A DNA stretch of 64,000 nucleotides from Ketobacter sp. (GTDB lineage: Bacteria; Pseudomonadota; Gammaproteobacteria; Pseudomonadales; Ketobacteraceae). The stretch is taken from positions 26,519-90,518 of the forward strand of contig NZ_RCHN01000016.1 in the NCBI RefSeq assembly GCF_003671495.1, read 5' to 3'. Within the stretch, counting starts at the first letter, position 1. The number at the start of each line of letters is the position of its first letter. The position numbers were made by a program, and so were the translations under genes. Under the pieces are notes generated by a model. That model was not told the origin of the DNA, ran no database searches, and saw only the letters and a program-made list of their open reading frames with translations. Below, piece by piece: positions 40,646-49,041 of the stretch.

Positions 40646-41228
40646 ACGTCTGGCCCTGTTACTGATGGTGGGGGCAATCTGGTTGCTGGGGGAGAGCGCC
40701 TATCTTGCTGCCAAGGCGCAGCTGGCCCAGGTCCTGCTGGACGACGCCTGGCAGAAGCACCTGCAGGATGGCCGGGCCCATCGCCCCTGGCCCTGGGCGG
40801 ATACCTCCCCCATTGCCCGCCTGTTGTTTCCCCGGCAGGACAAGAAGCTGGTGATCCTGGCGGGTGCCAGTGGCCGCAACCTGGCGTTCGGACCTGCTCA
40901 CCTCAGCGCCAGTGTGGCGCCGGGTCAGGCCGGGGTTAGCGTCATCGGTGGTCATCGGGATACCCACTTTGCCTTCCTGCGGGAAGTGGAGCTGGGTGAG
41001 CAGTTTCTGCTGCAGTCCCGTGATGGGGGATTGCAATGGTTTGAGATCGTACAGATCCAGGTGACGGACGTGCGTGATTCGGAAATTGCGCTGCAGGCGG
41101 ACGAGCCGGTGTTGGCCCTGGTGGCGTGCTATCCCTTCAACGCCCTGGACAGTGGTGGTCCCTTGCGTTATCTGGTAATTGCCCGGCGCATACAGGAGGG
41201 GGCTGCCATCCGCCCCCTGCAAGTGTAA
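40629..41228 (+). CDS. class GN sortase
   Basis: 199-aa membrane-anchored cysteine transpeptidase. One N-terminal helix (LALLLMVGAIWLLGESAYLAA) anchors it with the catalytic domain outside. Catalytic residues are intact: His109 (VIGGHRDTHF), Cys167 (LVACYPF) and Arg180 (GPLRYLVIARR). It is fused by overlap to its presumed sole substrate upstream. The ATG at 40629 has GGAGG 8 nt upstream; a GTG one codon earlier is less likely. Class GN enzymes are the Gram-negative sortases; what the substrate is attached to in a cell with an outer membrane is not established. Confidence 0.93.
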   Translation: MRIWRRRLALLLMVGAIWLLGESAYLAAKAQLAQVLLDDAWQKHLQDGRAHRPWPWADTSPIARLLFPRQDKKLVILAGASGRNLAFGPAHLSASVAPGQAGVSVIGGHRDTHFAFLREVELGEQFLLQSRDGGLQWFEIVQIQVTDVRDSEIALQADEPVLALVACYPFNALDSGGPLRYLVIARRIQEGAAIRPLQV

Positions 41229-41234
41229 ACCAGC

Positions 41235-42794
41235 TTATTTTCGGGGCACGCTGGAGTTGTGGTACAGGGGGCGGACTTCCGGTTCCGGCTCCTCCCGCAA
41301 GCTCAGCACCAGGCCGATAACCAGCCCCAGAAAACACAGTGCTAATACCGGCCATTGTCCCAACTGCACAAACGGCGTCATCCCCTGGGTGCCGTACATC
41401 ACGCCTTTCAGTACGCCGGGTTGGAAGGCGGGAATTTGCCCCTGCACACGTCCCTTGTGGTCAATGATGGCGGTGATGCCGGTATTGGTGCCCCGCAACA
41501 GGTATTTGCCGGTTTCCAATGCCCGCATCCGGGCCATCTGGAAGTGCTGGATCGGCCCCCAGGAATGACCGAACCAGGCATCATTGCTGATGGTTACCAG
41601 GAAATCCTTGCCTTTGGCCTGCTGCCGCACCAGTTCCGGATAGACCACTTCATAGCAGATAAAGGCGGCAAAGGTCAGGCCGTTGGCCAACAGGGGCGCC
41701 TGATCCGGGGCTCCTTTACTGAAACTGGACATGGGCAGGTTGAAAAACGGCAACAGCCCCCGCAGGGTGTCTTCCAGGGGGACGTATTCCCCAAAGGGCA
41801 CCAGCTTCTGCTTATTGTACATACCTTCGCCAGCGCCGATCACAAACACCGAGTTGTAATAGCGGTCGCCGCCGTTTTCCAGCGGTTCCCAGCGTGGCAC
41901 GCCACTGACAATGGCGGTGGCATGGGCGGAGGCCTGGATGTCCAGTTGGGTAATGGTTTTCAGGGCCTGGTGGTAATAGACCGGATAGGCGGCCTCTGGC
42001 CACAGGATAAAATCCGCATCCTGGTTTTTCTCAGTATTGGAGATATAGACATCGAAGATTTTCTGGCGGTATTTCGGGTCCCATTTTTGTTCCTGGGGAA
42101 TGTTGCCCTGAATCAGCGCCACTTTGCGGGTCTGCGCCAGATCCGGCAGCGTCCACTCCAAACCCTGCAGGGACCAGCAGCCGACCCAGAGTACAACCAG
42201 CCCGATCAGTGCGGGCATGCGCTGCAGATTGTCTTTTTGGCAGAAGAGGCGGATCAGTACAGCGCTTACGGCCGCCACCAGGCTGAGCCCCAAGGTGCCC
42301 GCCACCGGCGCCAGTCCCGACAGTGGGGAGTCAATAAACCCATAGCCGGCCCACAACCAGGGGAAGCCGCTCAACAGCCAGCTCTTGCTCCACTCCACCA
42401 GCACCCAGATGGCTGGGAACGTCAGCATCGGATAGCGATCCAGTTGCCAGCGACGATAAGCCCAGAACGGCAGGGACAGGGTGAGCAGGCTGAGGAACGC
42501 GCAAAAGCCCAGGGTTCCCAGGGCGGATAACCAGGCCGGGGTACCGCCGTGATAATGGATGCTGACGTACACCCAGGACACGCCGACCCCGTTGAATCCC
42601 ATGCCGTAGAAAAACGCCCGCCAGAAGGCGCGCTTGGGCGTCTGCCGTTCCAGCAGAAGCAACAGCAGGGCCAGAGATACGGGAATCAGCGGCCAGAAGC
42701 CCAATGGTGCCAGTCCCAGTGGAAAAATCGCCCCCGCCACTAACGCCAACAGGTGGCCTTTGCCACCTGCGGTGATCGAAGTTTTTATGGTCAT
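41235..42794 (-). CDS. lnt: apolipoprotein N-acyltransferase
   Basis: Inner-membrane enzyme that adds the third acyl chain to lipoproteins before Lol transport. The 519 aa contain six or so N-terminal membrane helices and a periplasmic nitrilase domain with the Glu-Lys-Cys triad: Glu267 (WPEAAYP), Lys330 or Lys328 (YNKQKLVPFGEYVPL), Cys380 (FICYEVVYPE). One more membrane helix follows near the C-terminus. It ends the phoL-ybeY-corC-lnt operon, a conserved order, and its 3' end meets the convergent sortase gene 6 nt away. Confidence 0.96.
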   Translation of the reverse strand: MTIKTSITAGGKGHLLALVAGAIFPLGLAPLGFWPLIPVSLALLLLLLERQTPKRAFWRAFFYGMGFNGVGVSWVYVSIHYHGGTPAWLSALGTLGFCAFLSLLTLSLPFWAYRRWQLDRYPMLTFPAIWVLVEWSKSWLLSGFPWLWAGYGFIDSPLSGLAPVAGTLGLSLVAAVSAVLIRLFCQKDNLQRMPALIGLVVLWVGCWSLQGLEWTLPDLAQTRKVALIQGNIPQEQKWDPKYRQKIFDVYISNTEKNQDADFILWPEAAYPVYYHQALKTITQLDIQASAHATAIVSGVPRWEPLENGGDRYYNSVFVIGAGEGMYNKQKLVPFGEYVPLEDTLRGLLPFFNLPMSSFSKGAPDQAPLLANGLTFAAFICYEVVYPELVRQQAKGKDFLVTISNDAWFGHSWGPIQHFQMARMRALETGKYLLRGTNTGITAIIDHKGRVQGQIPAFQPGVLKGVMYGTQGMTPFVQLGQWPVLALCFLGLVIGLVLSLREEPEPEVRPLYHNSSVPRK

Positions 42795-42808
42795 ATTCTT
42801 GATAGAGG

Positions 42809-43657
42809 TTATGAATGTTGTATCTGGCTGACCTTCAACAGGCGGATGGCCCGGTTATCGGCGTTCAGCACAGTAAAATTGTACTTGCCAATATTGACGC
42901 TTTCATCACGCTTGGGCAAATGGCCGAAGTGACTGAGGACAATGCCTCCGATGGTGTCGTACTCGTCTTCATTGAACTTGGTGGCGAAATGCTCGTTGAA
43001 CTCGTCGATGGGGGTAACCGCTTTCACCACGAATTCGTTATCGTCGGATTCCTTGATCATGTAGTCGTCGTCAAAATCGTGTTCGTCATCAATTTCGCCG
43101 ACGATCTGCTCCAGCACGTCTTCAATGGTCACCAGGCCAGACATCTTGCCGTACTCGTTCACCACCACCGCCATGTGGGTACGGGTCTGGCGGAATTCCC
43201 GCAGTAATACGTTCAGGCGTTTGCTCTCTGGCACCAGGGTGGCGGGGCGGATCAGGTCTTTCAGTTGGGTTTTCTCCAGCTTGCCTTTATAGGCCAGGTC
43301 CAGCAGATCCTTGGCCAGCAGGATGCCGATGATGTCATCCGGGCTTTCGCCATACACGGGAAAACGGGAGTGGGCGGATTCTATAATGGGTGGCAGGTAT
43401 TCGTCCGGTTTGGCGCTGGAGTTGATGACGATGCATTGAGCCCGGGGAATCATGATTTCCCGCACCTGCATATCCGACACCTGTAACGCCCCCTGAAAGA
43501 TTCCCAGTGCTTCGGATTCCACCAGCCCGCTGTGATGGGCATTGGTCAGAATTTCCAGAATATCGGACTGGGATTGCGGTTCACCGGACAGGAAATTGGC
43601 TAACTTATCCAAAAAACCTTTGCCTGATGAACCGTTACGACTTTGATCGTCGTTCAT
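42809..43657 (-). CDS. corC: CorC/YbeX-type CBS-domain protein
   Basis: 282 aa. Two CBS domains in the middle (VREIMIPRAQCIVI ... SRFPVYGESPDDIIGILLAKDLL; VLLREFRQTRTHMAVVVNEYGKMSGLVTIEDVLEQIVGEI) and a C-terminal CorC_HlyC transporter-associated domain (VKAVTPIDEFNEHF). The family is tied to Mg2+/Co2+ homeostasis and, as YbeX, to ribosome function. AGAGGAG lies unusually far (14 nt) from the ATG at 43657 but almost touches an in-frame GTG at 43672; protein alignment (MNDDQSRNG...) favours the ATG. It starts 22 nt after ybeY ends. Confidence 0.92.
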   Translation of the reverse strand: MNDDQSRNGSSGKGFLDKLANFLSGEPQSQSDILEILTNAHHSGLVESEALGIFQGALQVSDMQVREIMIPRAQCIVINSSAKPDEYLPPIIESAHSRFPVYGESPDDIIGILLAKDLLDLAYKGKLEKTQLKDLIRPATLVPESKRLNVLLREFRQTRTHMAVVVNEYGKMSGLVTIEDVLEQIVGEIDDEHDFDDDYMIKESDDNEFVVKAVTPIDEFNEHFATKFNEDEYDTIGGIVLSHFGHLPKRDESVNIGKYNFTVLNADNRAIRLLKVSQIQHS

Positions 43658-43679
43658 GATGACGAATGTCACTCCTCTT

Positions 43680-44156
43680 TTAGTTATCGATCACGTAGGG
43701 GTCTGCAAAGCCCAGCTGTGCCAGGGTCTGCACCTCCAACGCTTCCATGGTTTCCGCGTCTTGCTCTTCAATATGGTCGTAGCCCAGCAAATGCAAGGTG
43801 CCATGAACCACCATGTGGGCCCAATGGGCCTCCCGGGTCTTATTCTGCTCAGCCGCTTCCCGCTCCACCACCGGTGCACAGATCACCAGGTCCCCCAACA
43901 GGGCCAGTGGAATGTCTTCCGGCGTTTCGAAAGGAAAGGACAGCACGTTGGTGGGGCGGTCTTTATCGCGATAGGTGCGATTCAACTCACGGCTTTCGTA
44001 GGTATCCACCAGGCGCAGGGTCATCTCAATGGGCATGTCCGCCGGCACGTCATAACGCGCCTCTTGCAGAGCCTGTGCCACCCAACGGGAAAACTGATCC
44101 AAAGACGGTGTTTCGTAGTCCTCGCAGGCCTGCTGCAGGTCGATATCAAGATTCAT
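43680..44156 (-). CDS. ybeY: endoribonuclease YbeY, 16S rRNA maturation factor
   Basis: Zinc-dependent RNase required for 16S 3' end maturation and ribosome quality control. 158 aa. The zinc motif [11 protein letters not shown] with its three His is intact, preceded by the helical [21 protein letters not shown] region. The start is the ATG at 44156 (MNLDIDLQQ); the longer frame up to 44231 overlaps phoL out of frame. Overlap with phoL is 11 nt, so translational coupling is likely. Confidence 0.95.
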   Translation of the reverse strand: MNLDIDLQQACEDYETPSLDQFSRWVAQALQEARYDVPADMPIEMTLRLVDTYESRELNRTYRDKDRPTNVLSFPFETPEDIPLALLGDLVICAPVVEREAAEQNKTREAHWAHMVVHGTLHLLGYDHIEEQDAETMEALEVQTLAQLGFADPYVIDN

Positions 44157-45162
44157 GACGGTGCATGTCGTCCGCTTCGTGCTGGTCGTAGGCTTCAACG
44201 ATGCGCTGAACCAGGGTGTGGCGCACCACATCTTTGGATTGGAAATGGGAAAAGCCGATGCCTTCGACGTCTTTCAGTACATCCATGGCATGCACCAGAC
44301 CACTTTTGGTGCCCCGTGGCAGGTCGATCTGGGTGTAATCACCGGTGATCACCGCCTTCGATCCAAAGCCGATCCGGGTCAGGAACATTTTCATCTGCTC
44401 CTTGGTGGTGTTCTGGCTTTCATCGAGGATAATGAAGGAATTGTTCAGGGTGCGACCCCGCATGTAGGCCAGGGGGGCCACCTCTATGATCTGTCGATCG
44501 ATGAATTTCGCGACCCGCTCAAAGCCCAGCATCTCATAGAGTGCGTCGTACAGGGGGCGCAGGTAGGGATTGATCTTTTCCGCCAGATCACCGGGAAGAA
44601 AGCCCAGTTTCTCGCCGGCTTCCACCGCCGGGCGCACCAACAGAATGCGCCGCACCTGCTCTGACTCCAGGGCTTCCACCGCACAGGCCACCGCCAGGTA
44701 GGTTTTGCCGGTACCGGCCGGGCCGATGCCGAAATTAATGTCGTTGCGCATGATCTGGCGCACATAGGCCTTCTGGTTCTCGCCCCGGGGTTTGATCATG
44801 CCCTTACGGGTGCGGATGCCCAGTTCCAGAGTCTCCTGATCCCCTGCTGCTGCGGTGGTAAGATCGGGGCTGCCGGCAGCCGGGTTCATCTGGCTTTCCC
44901 GCAGCATCAGGTGGACGTCGTCCGGGGTCAGGTATCGATTGCTCAGGGTGTCCTGGTAGAGCTTGCTGAGCACATCACTGGCGGCACTGACCTGGCGGGG
45001 GTGCCCCGTCAACTGAAAGGCATTGCCGCGATTGGCAATCTGTACTTCCAATTTGTCTTCGATTTGTCGCAGGTGCTCGTCGAACTGCCCGCAGAGCTTG
45101 GCAAGGCGGCTGGAATCAGCAGGTTCCAGCTTCAATTGGTGAGTGGTAACGATCTCGTTCAA
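44146..45162 (-). CDS. phoL: PhoH-like ATPase PhoL (YbeZ)
   Basis: Cytoplasmic P-loop ATPase that partners YbeY in RNA metabolism. The 338 aa contain an N-terminal KH-like part, then Walker [14 protein letters not shown], Walker [12 protein letters not shown], and [10 protein letters not shown], all standard for PhoH. N-terminus [14 protein letters not shown] aligns with relatives only if a TTG at 45162 is the start; no ATG or GTG in frame lies between it and the upstream stop, and there is no good Shine-Dalgarno, so the exact start is not sure. First gene of phoL-ybeY-corC-lnt. miaB lies upstream with a 530-nt gap rather than the usual short one. Confidence 0.93.
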   Translation of the reverse strand: MNEIVTTHQLKLEPADSSRLAKLCGQFDEHLRQIEDKLEVQIANRGNAFQLTGHPRQVSAASDVLSKLYQDTLSNRYLTPDDVHLMLRESQMNPAAGSPDLTTAAAGDQETLELGIRTRKGMIKPRGENQKAYVRQIMRNDINFGIGPAGTGKTYLAVACAVEALESEQVRRILLVRPAVEAGEKLGFLPGDLAEKINPYLRPLYDALYEMLGFERVAKFIDRQIIEVAPLAYMRGRTLNNSFIILDESQNTTKEQMKMFLTRIGFGSKAVITGDYTQIDLPRGTKSGLVHAMDVLKDVEGIGFSHFQSKDVVRHTLVQRIVEAYDQHEADDMHRHES

Positions 45163-45433
45163 AGTGGCTGCGTCATACGCCCTTCAATGTTGGAATGGAT
45201 ATAAGAATATACGGAAGCGCCAGGCAGGAAAAGCATAATCGGGCTTTAAGAACCTTTGGTGATTTTGTGGCGGCTTTTTGGGCCAAACGGTTTTTCATCA
45301 GGGTGTAATTCTTGCTGCGCCAACTCAAAAAAACGGCAAAAACGGTCATAAATTGTCGAAGCTTTTTACACACATCGGTACTGATCGGTTCTAATGGCGC
45401 TATAAGTCATATAAAAAACAAGGCTTTATGGAG
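45163..45433. other. upstream region between phoL and the sigma-54 RNA promoter
   Basis: 271 nt without a gene, A+T-richer than the genes around it. It must hold the phoL promoter (minus strand) and any activator sites for the RNA promoter. Short direct repeats are visible: AAAACGG twice near 45330-45346, and TCGGT twice (around 45376 and 45386). No clear inverted repeat of NtrC or CbrB type was found. Confidence 0.4.
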
Positions 45434-45450
45434 TTGGCACATAGACTGCA
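45434..45450 (+). promoter_or_regulatory. sigma-54 (-24/-12) promoter
   Basis: TTGGCACATAGACTGCA at 45434-45450 fits the consensus YTGGCAC-N5-TTGCW, with only the first T of TTGC changed to C. GG (45436-45437) and GC (45448-45449) are separated by exactly 10 bp, the strict spacing for sigma-54. Transcription would begin near 45459-45461, right at the first base of the RNA helix that follows. Confidence 0.75.
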
Positions 45451-45458
45451 TTGCTTAT

Positions 45459-45663
45459 GGCGTTGTTGCTGCCCGCACAACCTGATCGCCTGTAAGTGGC
45501 TGAATTCCTAGGGGGAAAGCGAGCGGAAACCCGTTGGGGCACAATATGGGGGCCTTCTTCAAAGCCTTGCTTTGAAGGTGGCTCCCGGGTTTCTACACAG
45601 CTGTAGCCGTGCAGGCCGCAACACACGAACGACCGGACAACTGCTGTTGCCGGTCGTTTTTTT
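45459..45663 (+). ncRNA. structured small RNA of about 205 nt, family not recognised
   Basis: No protein frame fits. Nested complementarity: closing stem TGTTGC plus GCC (45464-45473) with GGC plus GCAACA (45614-45623); middle stem GAAACCCG (45526-45533) with CGGGTTTC (45586-45593); long apical hairpin GGGGCC (45549-45554) with GGCTCC (45580-45585), topped by CTTCAAAG (45557-45564) and CTTTGAAG (45570-45577). An intrinsic terminator closes it and a sigma-54 promoter opens it. The 5' half (45474-45525) is mostly unpaired in this model. It is not tmRNA, SRP RNA or RNase P RNA, and lacks the Hfq-Crc CA motifs of CrcZ. Sigma-54 control hints at nitrogen, carbon-balance or envelope signals. Confidence 0.72.
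45628..45663 (+). terminator. intrinsic terminator of the small RNA
   Basis: AACGACCGG (45628-45636) pairs with CCGGTCGTT (45650-45658), extended by CAAC/GTTG around a TGCT loop, followed by T7. It lies 30 nt before the miaB stop codon, which is on the other strand. Confidence 0.95.
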
Positions 45664-45692
45664 ATGGGGTTTTATGAAATGCTGCGGGCGAG

Positions 45693-47036
45693 TCAGTTGG
45701 CCTCGGCCAGACCCAAATAGCTACCCAGCAAGGAGTTGGGCAGGGCCTGATCAATACTGACCTCCACGAACCTGCCAATCAGCTCATCGTCGTCATGACG
45801 GAAGTTCACCACCCGGTTATTCTCGGTGCGGCCCTGCAGCTGACCGGGGTCCTTGCGGGAAATCCCATCCACCAGAATCACCTGCCTGCTGCCCACCATG
45901 CGGCGGCTGATTTCCTGGGCATTTTGATTGATGCGGTGCTGTAACAGTGCCAGTCGACGTTTCTTCTCTGCCGCGGGAGTGTCGTCCTCCAGGTCCGCGG
46001 CGGGGGTGCCGGGGCGTGCGCTGTAAACGAAACTGAAGCTAAGGTCGAAGCCGATTTCATCGATCAGAGTCATGGTGTCGTTGAAATCGTCCTCGGTTTC
46101 CCCGGGAAAGCCGATGATGAAATCCGACGACAGGCTAATGTCCGGACGGTTGGCCTGGATACGGCGAATCTTGGCAATGTATTCGTCCCGGTTATGGCCC
46201 CGTTTCATGGCGCTCAGGATACGATCTGATCCGCTTTGCACTGGTAAATGCAGATGACTAACCAGCTTTGGCTCCCGGGCGTAGACGTCGATCAGGGAGT
46301 CGGTGAATTCCACCGGATGGCTGGTGGTGAAGCGGATACGGCCGATGCCGGGTACTTTGGCGATGTGCTCAATCAGTTCCGCCAGATCCACAATGTCCCC
46401 CTCCGCGGTCTCTCCGCGGAAGGCGTTCACGTTCTGCCCCAGCAGATTTACTTCCCGCACGCCCAGCTTGGCCAGGTGCTGGACTTCTTTCATCACGTCT
46501 TCAAAACGTCGGCTGATTTCCTCGCCGCGGGTGTAGGGTACCACGCAGAAAGTACAGTATTTGGAGCAGCCTTCCATGATGGAGACGAAGGCCTTGGGGC
46601 CGTCCACGCTGGGCTCCGGCAGACGGTCGAACTTCTCGATCTCCGGAAAACTGACATCCACCACCGGCTCGTGGGTGATGTCCACGGTTTCAATCATATT
46701 GGGCAGGCGGTGCAGGGTCTGGGGGCCGAACACCATGTCCACATAGGGTGCGCGATCCCGGATGGCATCCCCTTCCTGGCTGGCCACGCAGCCGCCAACG
46801 CCGATCACCAGCTCCGGATTGCGCTCCTTCAGTTTCTTCCAACGGCCCAACTGGTGGAACACCTTTTCCTGGGCTTTCTCCCGGATGGAGCAGGTGTTGA
46901 GCAGCAGTACATCGGCGTCCTCTGCATTATCCGTGAGTTCCAGTTGGTATGTGTCCCCCAACAGATCCGCCATACGATTGGAGTCGTATTCGTTCATTTG
47001 GCAGCCATGGGTTTCAATAAAGAGTTTCTTGCGCAT
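45693..47036 (-). CDS. miaB: tRNA-2-methylthio-N6-dimethylallyladenosine synthase MiaB
   Basis: Radical SAM methylthiotransferase acting on i6A37 of tRNAs. The 447 aa show the N-terminal UPF0004 domain with Cys12, Cys49 and Cys83 for the auxiliary cluster, the radical SAM triad Cys157, Cys161, Cys164 (GCSKYCTFC), and a C-terminal TRAM domain ([21 protein letters not shown] in outline). The N-terminus [19 protein letters not shown] is diagnostic. It sits upstream of phoL on the same strand, as in Pseudomonas and E. coli, but with the small RNA gene between them on the other strand. Confidence 0.97.
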   Translation of the reverse strand: MRKKLFIETHGCQMNEYDSNRMADLLGDTYQLELTDNAEDADVLLLNTCSIREKAQEKVFHQLGRWKKLKERNPELVIGVGGCVASQEGDAIRDRAPYVDMVFGPQTLHRLPNMIETVDITHEPVVDVSFPEIEKFDRLPEPSVDGPKAFVSIMEGCSKYCTFCVVPYTRGEEISRRFEDVMKEVQHLAKLGVREVNLLGQNVNAFRGETAEGDIVDLAELIEHIAKVPGIGRIRFTTSHPVEFTDSLIDVYAREPKLVSHLHLPVQSGSDRILSAMKRGHNRDEYIAKIRRIQANRPDISLSSDFIIGFPGETEDDFNDTMTLIDEIGFDLSFSFVYSARPGTPAADLEDDTPAAEKKRRLALLQHRINQNAQEISRRMVGSRQVILVDGISRKDPGQLQGRTENNRVVNFRHDDDELIGRFVEVSIDQALPNSLLGSYLGLAEAN

Positions 47037-47181
47037 GATCCACTTCTATTCGAGTATTCGAGCCGGTGCGGGAGGCGAATTATACAGGGGTTGCCGGCGC
47101 TTTTCACAGTTTGTCTTGCGGGCTGGATGGGTTAGTATCGGGTCAGCCAAAAACTGTTTATAAATCAGAGATAAAGCAGGT

Positions 47182-47772
47182 ATGCAAGTGAGCTCATCGG
47201 GGTTGCGAGATTGTTTCAGGGTGTTTGCCGCGGGGTGGCTGGTCGTGCTGTCCGTGGCGGCGTGGGCCGGGCCGTTGCCCATCAACACCCGGCTGGGTGG
47301 GGATTTTGCCCTGCCGTCCACTGTGGCGGAGACGTCCCGCCTCAGCGATTTCAAGGGTAAAGTGGTGTTGCTGAACTTTGGCTATACCAGCTGTCCGGAT
47401 ATCTGCCCCATGGTACTGAACCGCATGGCGGCGGTGCTGAATGAGCTGGAGGATGCGCGCAGCAAGGTGCAGCCCCTGTTCATTACCTTCGACCCCGAGC
47501 GGGATACCCGGGAGCGCCTGCAGCAATACCTGAAATACTTCGGTGCTGACTTTGTCGGTTTCACCGGCACCGGCGAGCAGCTGGCGGCAGTGGCCAGGCA
47601 GTACGGCGTGATCGCCATTGCCCAGAAATCCGACTCGGCGGCGGGCACGCTTTACACCCATAGCGACTACATATATCTGCTGGATCAACAGGGCCGGGTA
47701 CGGGCTCTGTTTGCCAAATCCGATTCCATCGACAAAATGGTGGACGACATCGAATCCCTGCTGGAGGACTGA
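47182..47772 (+). CDS. SCO1/SenC-family copper protein
   Basis: Thioredoxin-fold copper chaperone for cytochrome oxidase CuA assembly or redox defence. 196 aa with an N-terminal signal or anchor (FAAGWLVVLSVAAWAGP). Copper ligands are present: Cys71 and Cys75 in YTSCPDICPM and His160 in LYTHSDYIYLLD. The neighbouring PCuAC gene starts 5 nt after its stop, and these two families often act together on CuA sites. No oxidase subunit genes are in the window. Confidence 0.93.
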   Translation: MQVSSSGLRDCFRVFAAGWLVVLSVAAWAGPLPINTRLGGDFALPSTVAETSRLSDFKGKVVLLNFGYTSCPDICPMVLNRMAAVLNELEDARSKVQPLFITFDPERDTRERLQQYLKYFGADFVGFTGTGEQLAAVARQYGVIAIAQKSDSAAGTLYTHSDYIYLLDQQGRVRALFAKSDSIDKMVDDIESLLED

Positions 47773-47777
47773 ATGCC

Positions 47778-48233
47778 ATGAAGCCGTTTCTGCTTGCACT
47801 CTTGTTACTGCCAATGCTGGCCTGGTCCGGTGAGGCAGCAGTTGAGGTGGAAATCGAACAGCCCTGGGTGCGCGCCGTGCCCCCGGTCAGCCCCAACACA
47901 GCGGGCTATTTCAAACTGCACAATCACGGCGCTGTGGAGCGGGTGATCGTCGGCGTTGCCAGTGACGCAGCCAGCGCAGTGGAGATGCACACCGTGGTGG
48001 AGCAGGACGGTGCCACCACCATGCAGCCGTTGCACGAAGTGAAGATCGCGGCAGAGGATTGTGTCATGTTCGAGCCCGGCGCCCATCACATCATGTTCAT
48101 CGGCTTGAAACAACCGCTCAAGGAAGGCGACGAGGTCAAGCTGATGTTGCAGTTCAAGAACGGCGACACCCTGCCCATCCTGATGCCGGTCAAGCGCACA
48201 GAGGATGCTGGCCATCACCACCATCACCATTAA
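47778..48233 (+). CDS. periplasmic copper chaperone PCuAC with C-terminal His6
   Basis: 151 aa, signal peptide (LLALLLLPMLAWSGEA). The family motif H-x10-M-x21-H-x-M is complete: His in EMHTVVEQ, Met in TTMQPL, and His-x-Met in HHIMF. PCuAC delivers Cu(I) to the CuA or CuB centre. The protein ends in Gly followed by six His and the stop, encoded by mixed CAT/CAC codons (48213-48230), so it is a natural metal-binding tail and not a cloning tag. His/Met-rich tails are known in some PCuAC proteins. Sits between SCO and the dienelactone hydrolase gene, 10 nt before the latter. Confidence 0.95.
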   Translation: MKPFLLALLLLPMLAWSGEAAVEVEIEQPWVRAVPPVSPNTAGYFKLHNHGAVERVIVGVASDAASAVEMHTVVEQDGATTMQPLHEVKIAAEDCVMFEPGAHHIMFIGLKQPLKEGDEVKLMLQFKNGDTLPILMPVKRTEDAGHHHHHH

Positions 48234-48243
48234 AGAGCCTGCC

Positions 48244-49041
48244 ATGAGTCCGGTACCCGGTTTTGAAGAGTTTCGGTTCAGCTACGGGGGCTTTGCCCAC
48301 CGGGTGCTGAAAAAAGGCGATGGCAGCCAGCCCGGTGTGCTGATTATCCAGGAGCTGCCCGGGATCACCCATCACACCATCGAGCTGGCGGAACGCTTGC
48401 ACAGCGACGGCTTCACCGTGTACCTGCCGGTGTTGTTCGGCCAACCCAACGCGCCTTTCGAACCCCTGAAAAATCTGGCCAAAGTGTGTGTGAGCTTTGA
48501 GTTCCGCGTGCTGGCCAATCGCCGTCGCGGGCCGGTGGCGGATTGGCTGCGGGCCCTGTGTCGACGTATGCAGGCAGAGTGCGGTGGCGTGCCGGTGGGG
48601 GCCATCGGTATGTGCTTCACCGGTGGCTTTGTTTTGACGTTGATGATCGATGAGGCGGTGGCGGCACCTGTGTCCTGCCAGCCCGGCAACGCCGACGGCA
48701 TGGTGGGCAGGCAGGCGCGCCGCAGCCTGGGGGTAACGCCGGCGGATATGGCGGCGGCCACACAGCGCTCAAGGGAGGAAGGTGTTCCGCTGATGGGGAT
48801 GCGTTTTACCCATGACATCATGTGTCCCCGGGCCCGTTTTGATTACCTGGAAGATCAGTTCGGTGAGCATTTTCGCCGCATCGACATCGATTCGTCCCTG
48901 TTCAATGAGCACAAAATACCGCCCTGGGCCCATTCTGTGCTCACGCTGGATTTCGTCGATGAGCCAGGGCATCCCACCCGTCAGGCCTATGACCAGATGA
49001 TCGCGTTTTTTCAGGAGCGGCTGGTCAGCGTACCCAGTTGA
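48244..49041 (+). CDS. dienelactone hydrolase family protein
   Basis: 265 aa alpha/beta hydrolase. QELPG (Glu37 region) and the nucleophile elbow GAIGMCFTGGF with Cys124 mark the dienelactone hydrolase type rather than a Ser esterase. The His and Asp of the triad are less certain; GMRFTHDIMCPRARF is a candidate for the His segment. The role in this copper operon is unclear; such proteins are often general esterases. An earlier in-frame ATG (48205) lies inside the PCuAC gene; the ATG at 48244 follows a weak AAAGAG. The 3' end overlaps the convergent pirin gene by 31 nt. Confidence 0.87.
   Translation: MSPVPGFEEFRFSYGGFAHRVLKKGDGSQPGVLIIQELPGITHHTIELAERLHSDGFTVYLPVLFGQPNAPFEPLKNLAKVCVSFEFRVLANRRRGPVADWLRALCRRMQAECGGVPVGAIGMCFTGGFVLTLMIDEAVAAPVSCQPGNADGMVGRQARRSLGVTPADMAAATQRSREEGVPLMGMRFTHDIMCPRARFDYLEDQFGEHFRRIDIDSSLFNEHKIPPWAHSVLTLDFVDEPGHPTRQAYDQMIAFFQERLVSVPS

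Noticed and set aside
45459..45663. 6S RNA as the identity of the small RNA
   Set aside because: The 3' part is loosely reminiscent of 6S, but the conserved central bubble sequences are missing, 6S is not sigma-54 dependent, and the locus is wrong (6S neighbours zapA).
45459..45663. CrcZ/CrcY-type RNA
   Set aside because: The sigma-54 promoter fits, but the repeated CA-rich AANAANAA motifs are absent.
45572..45760. 62-codon plus-strand frame across the small RNA end and miaB
   Set aside because: It crosses the terminator stem and T-tract, and most of it is antisense to miaB or part of the RNA fold.
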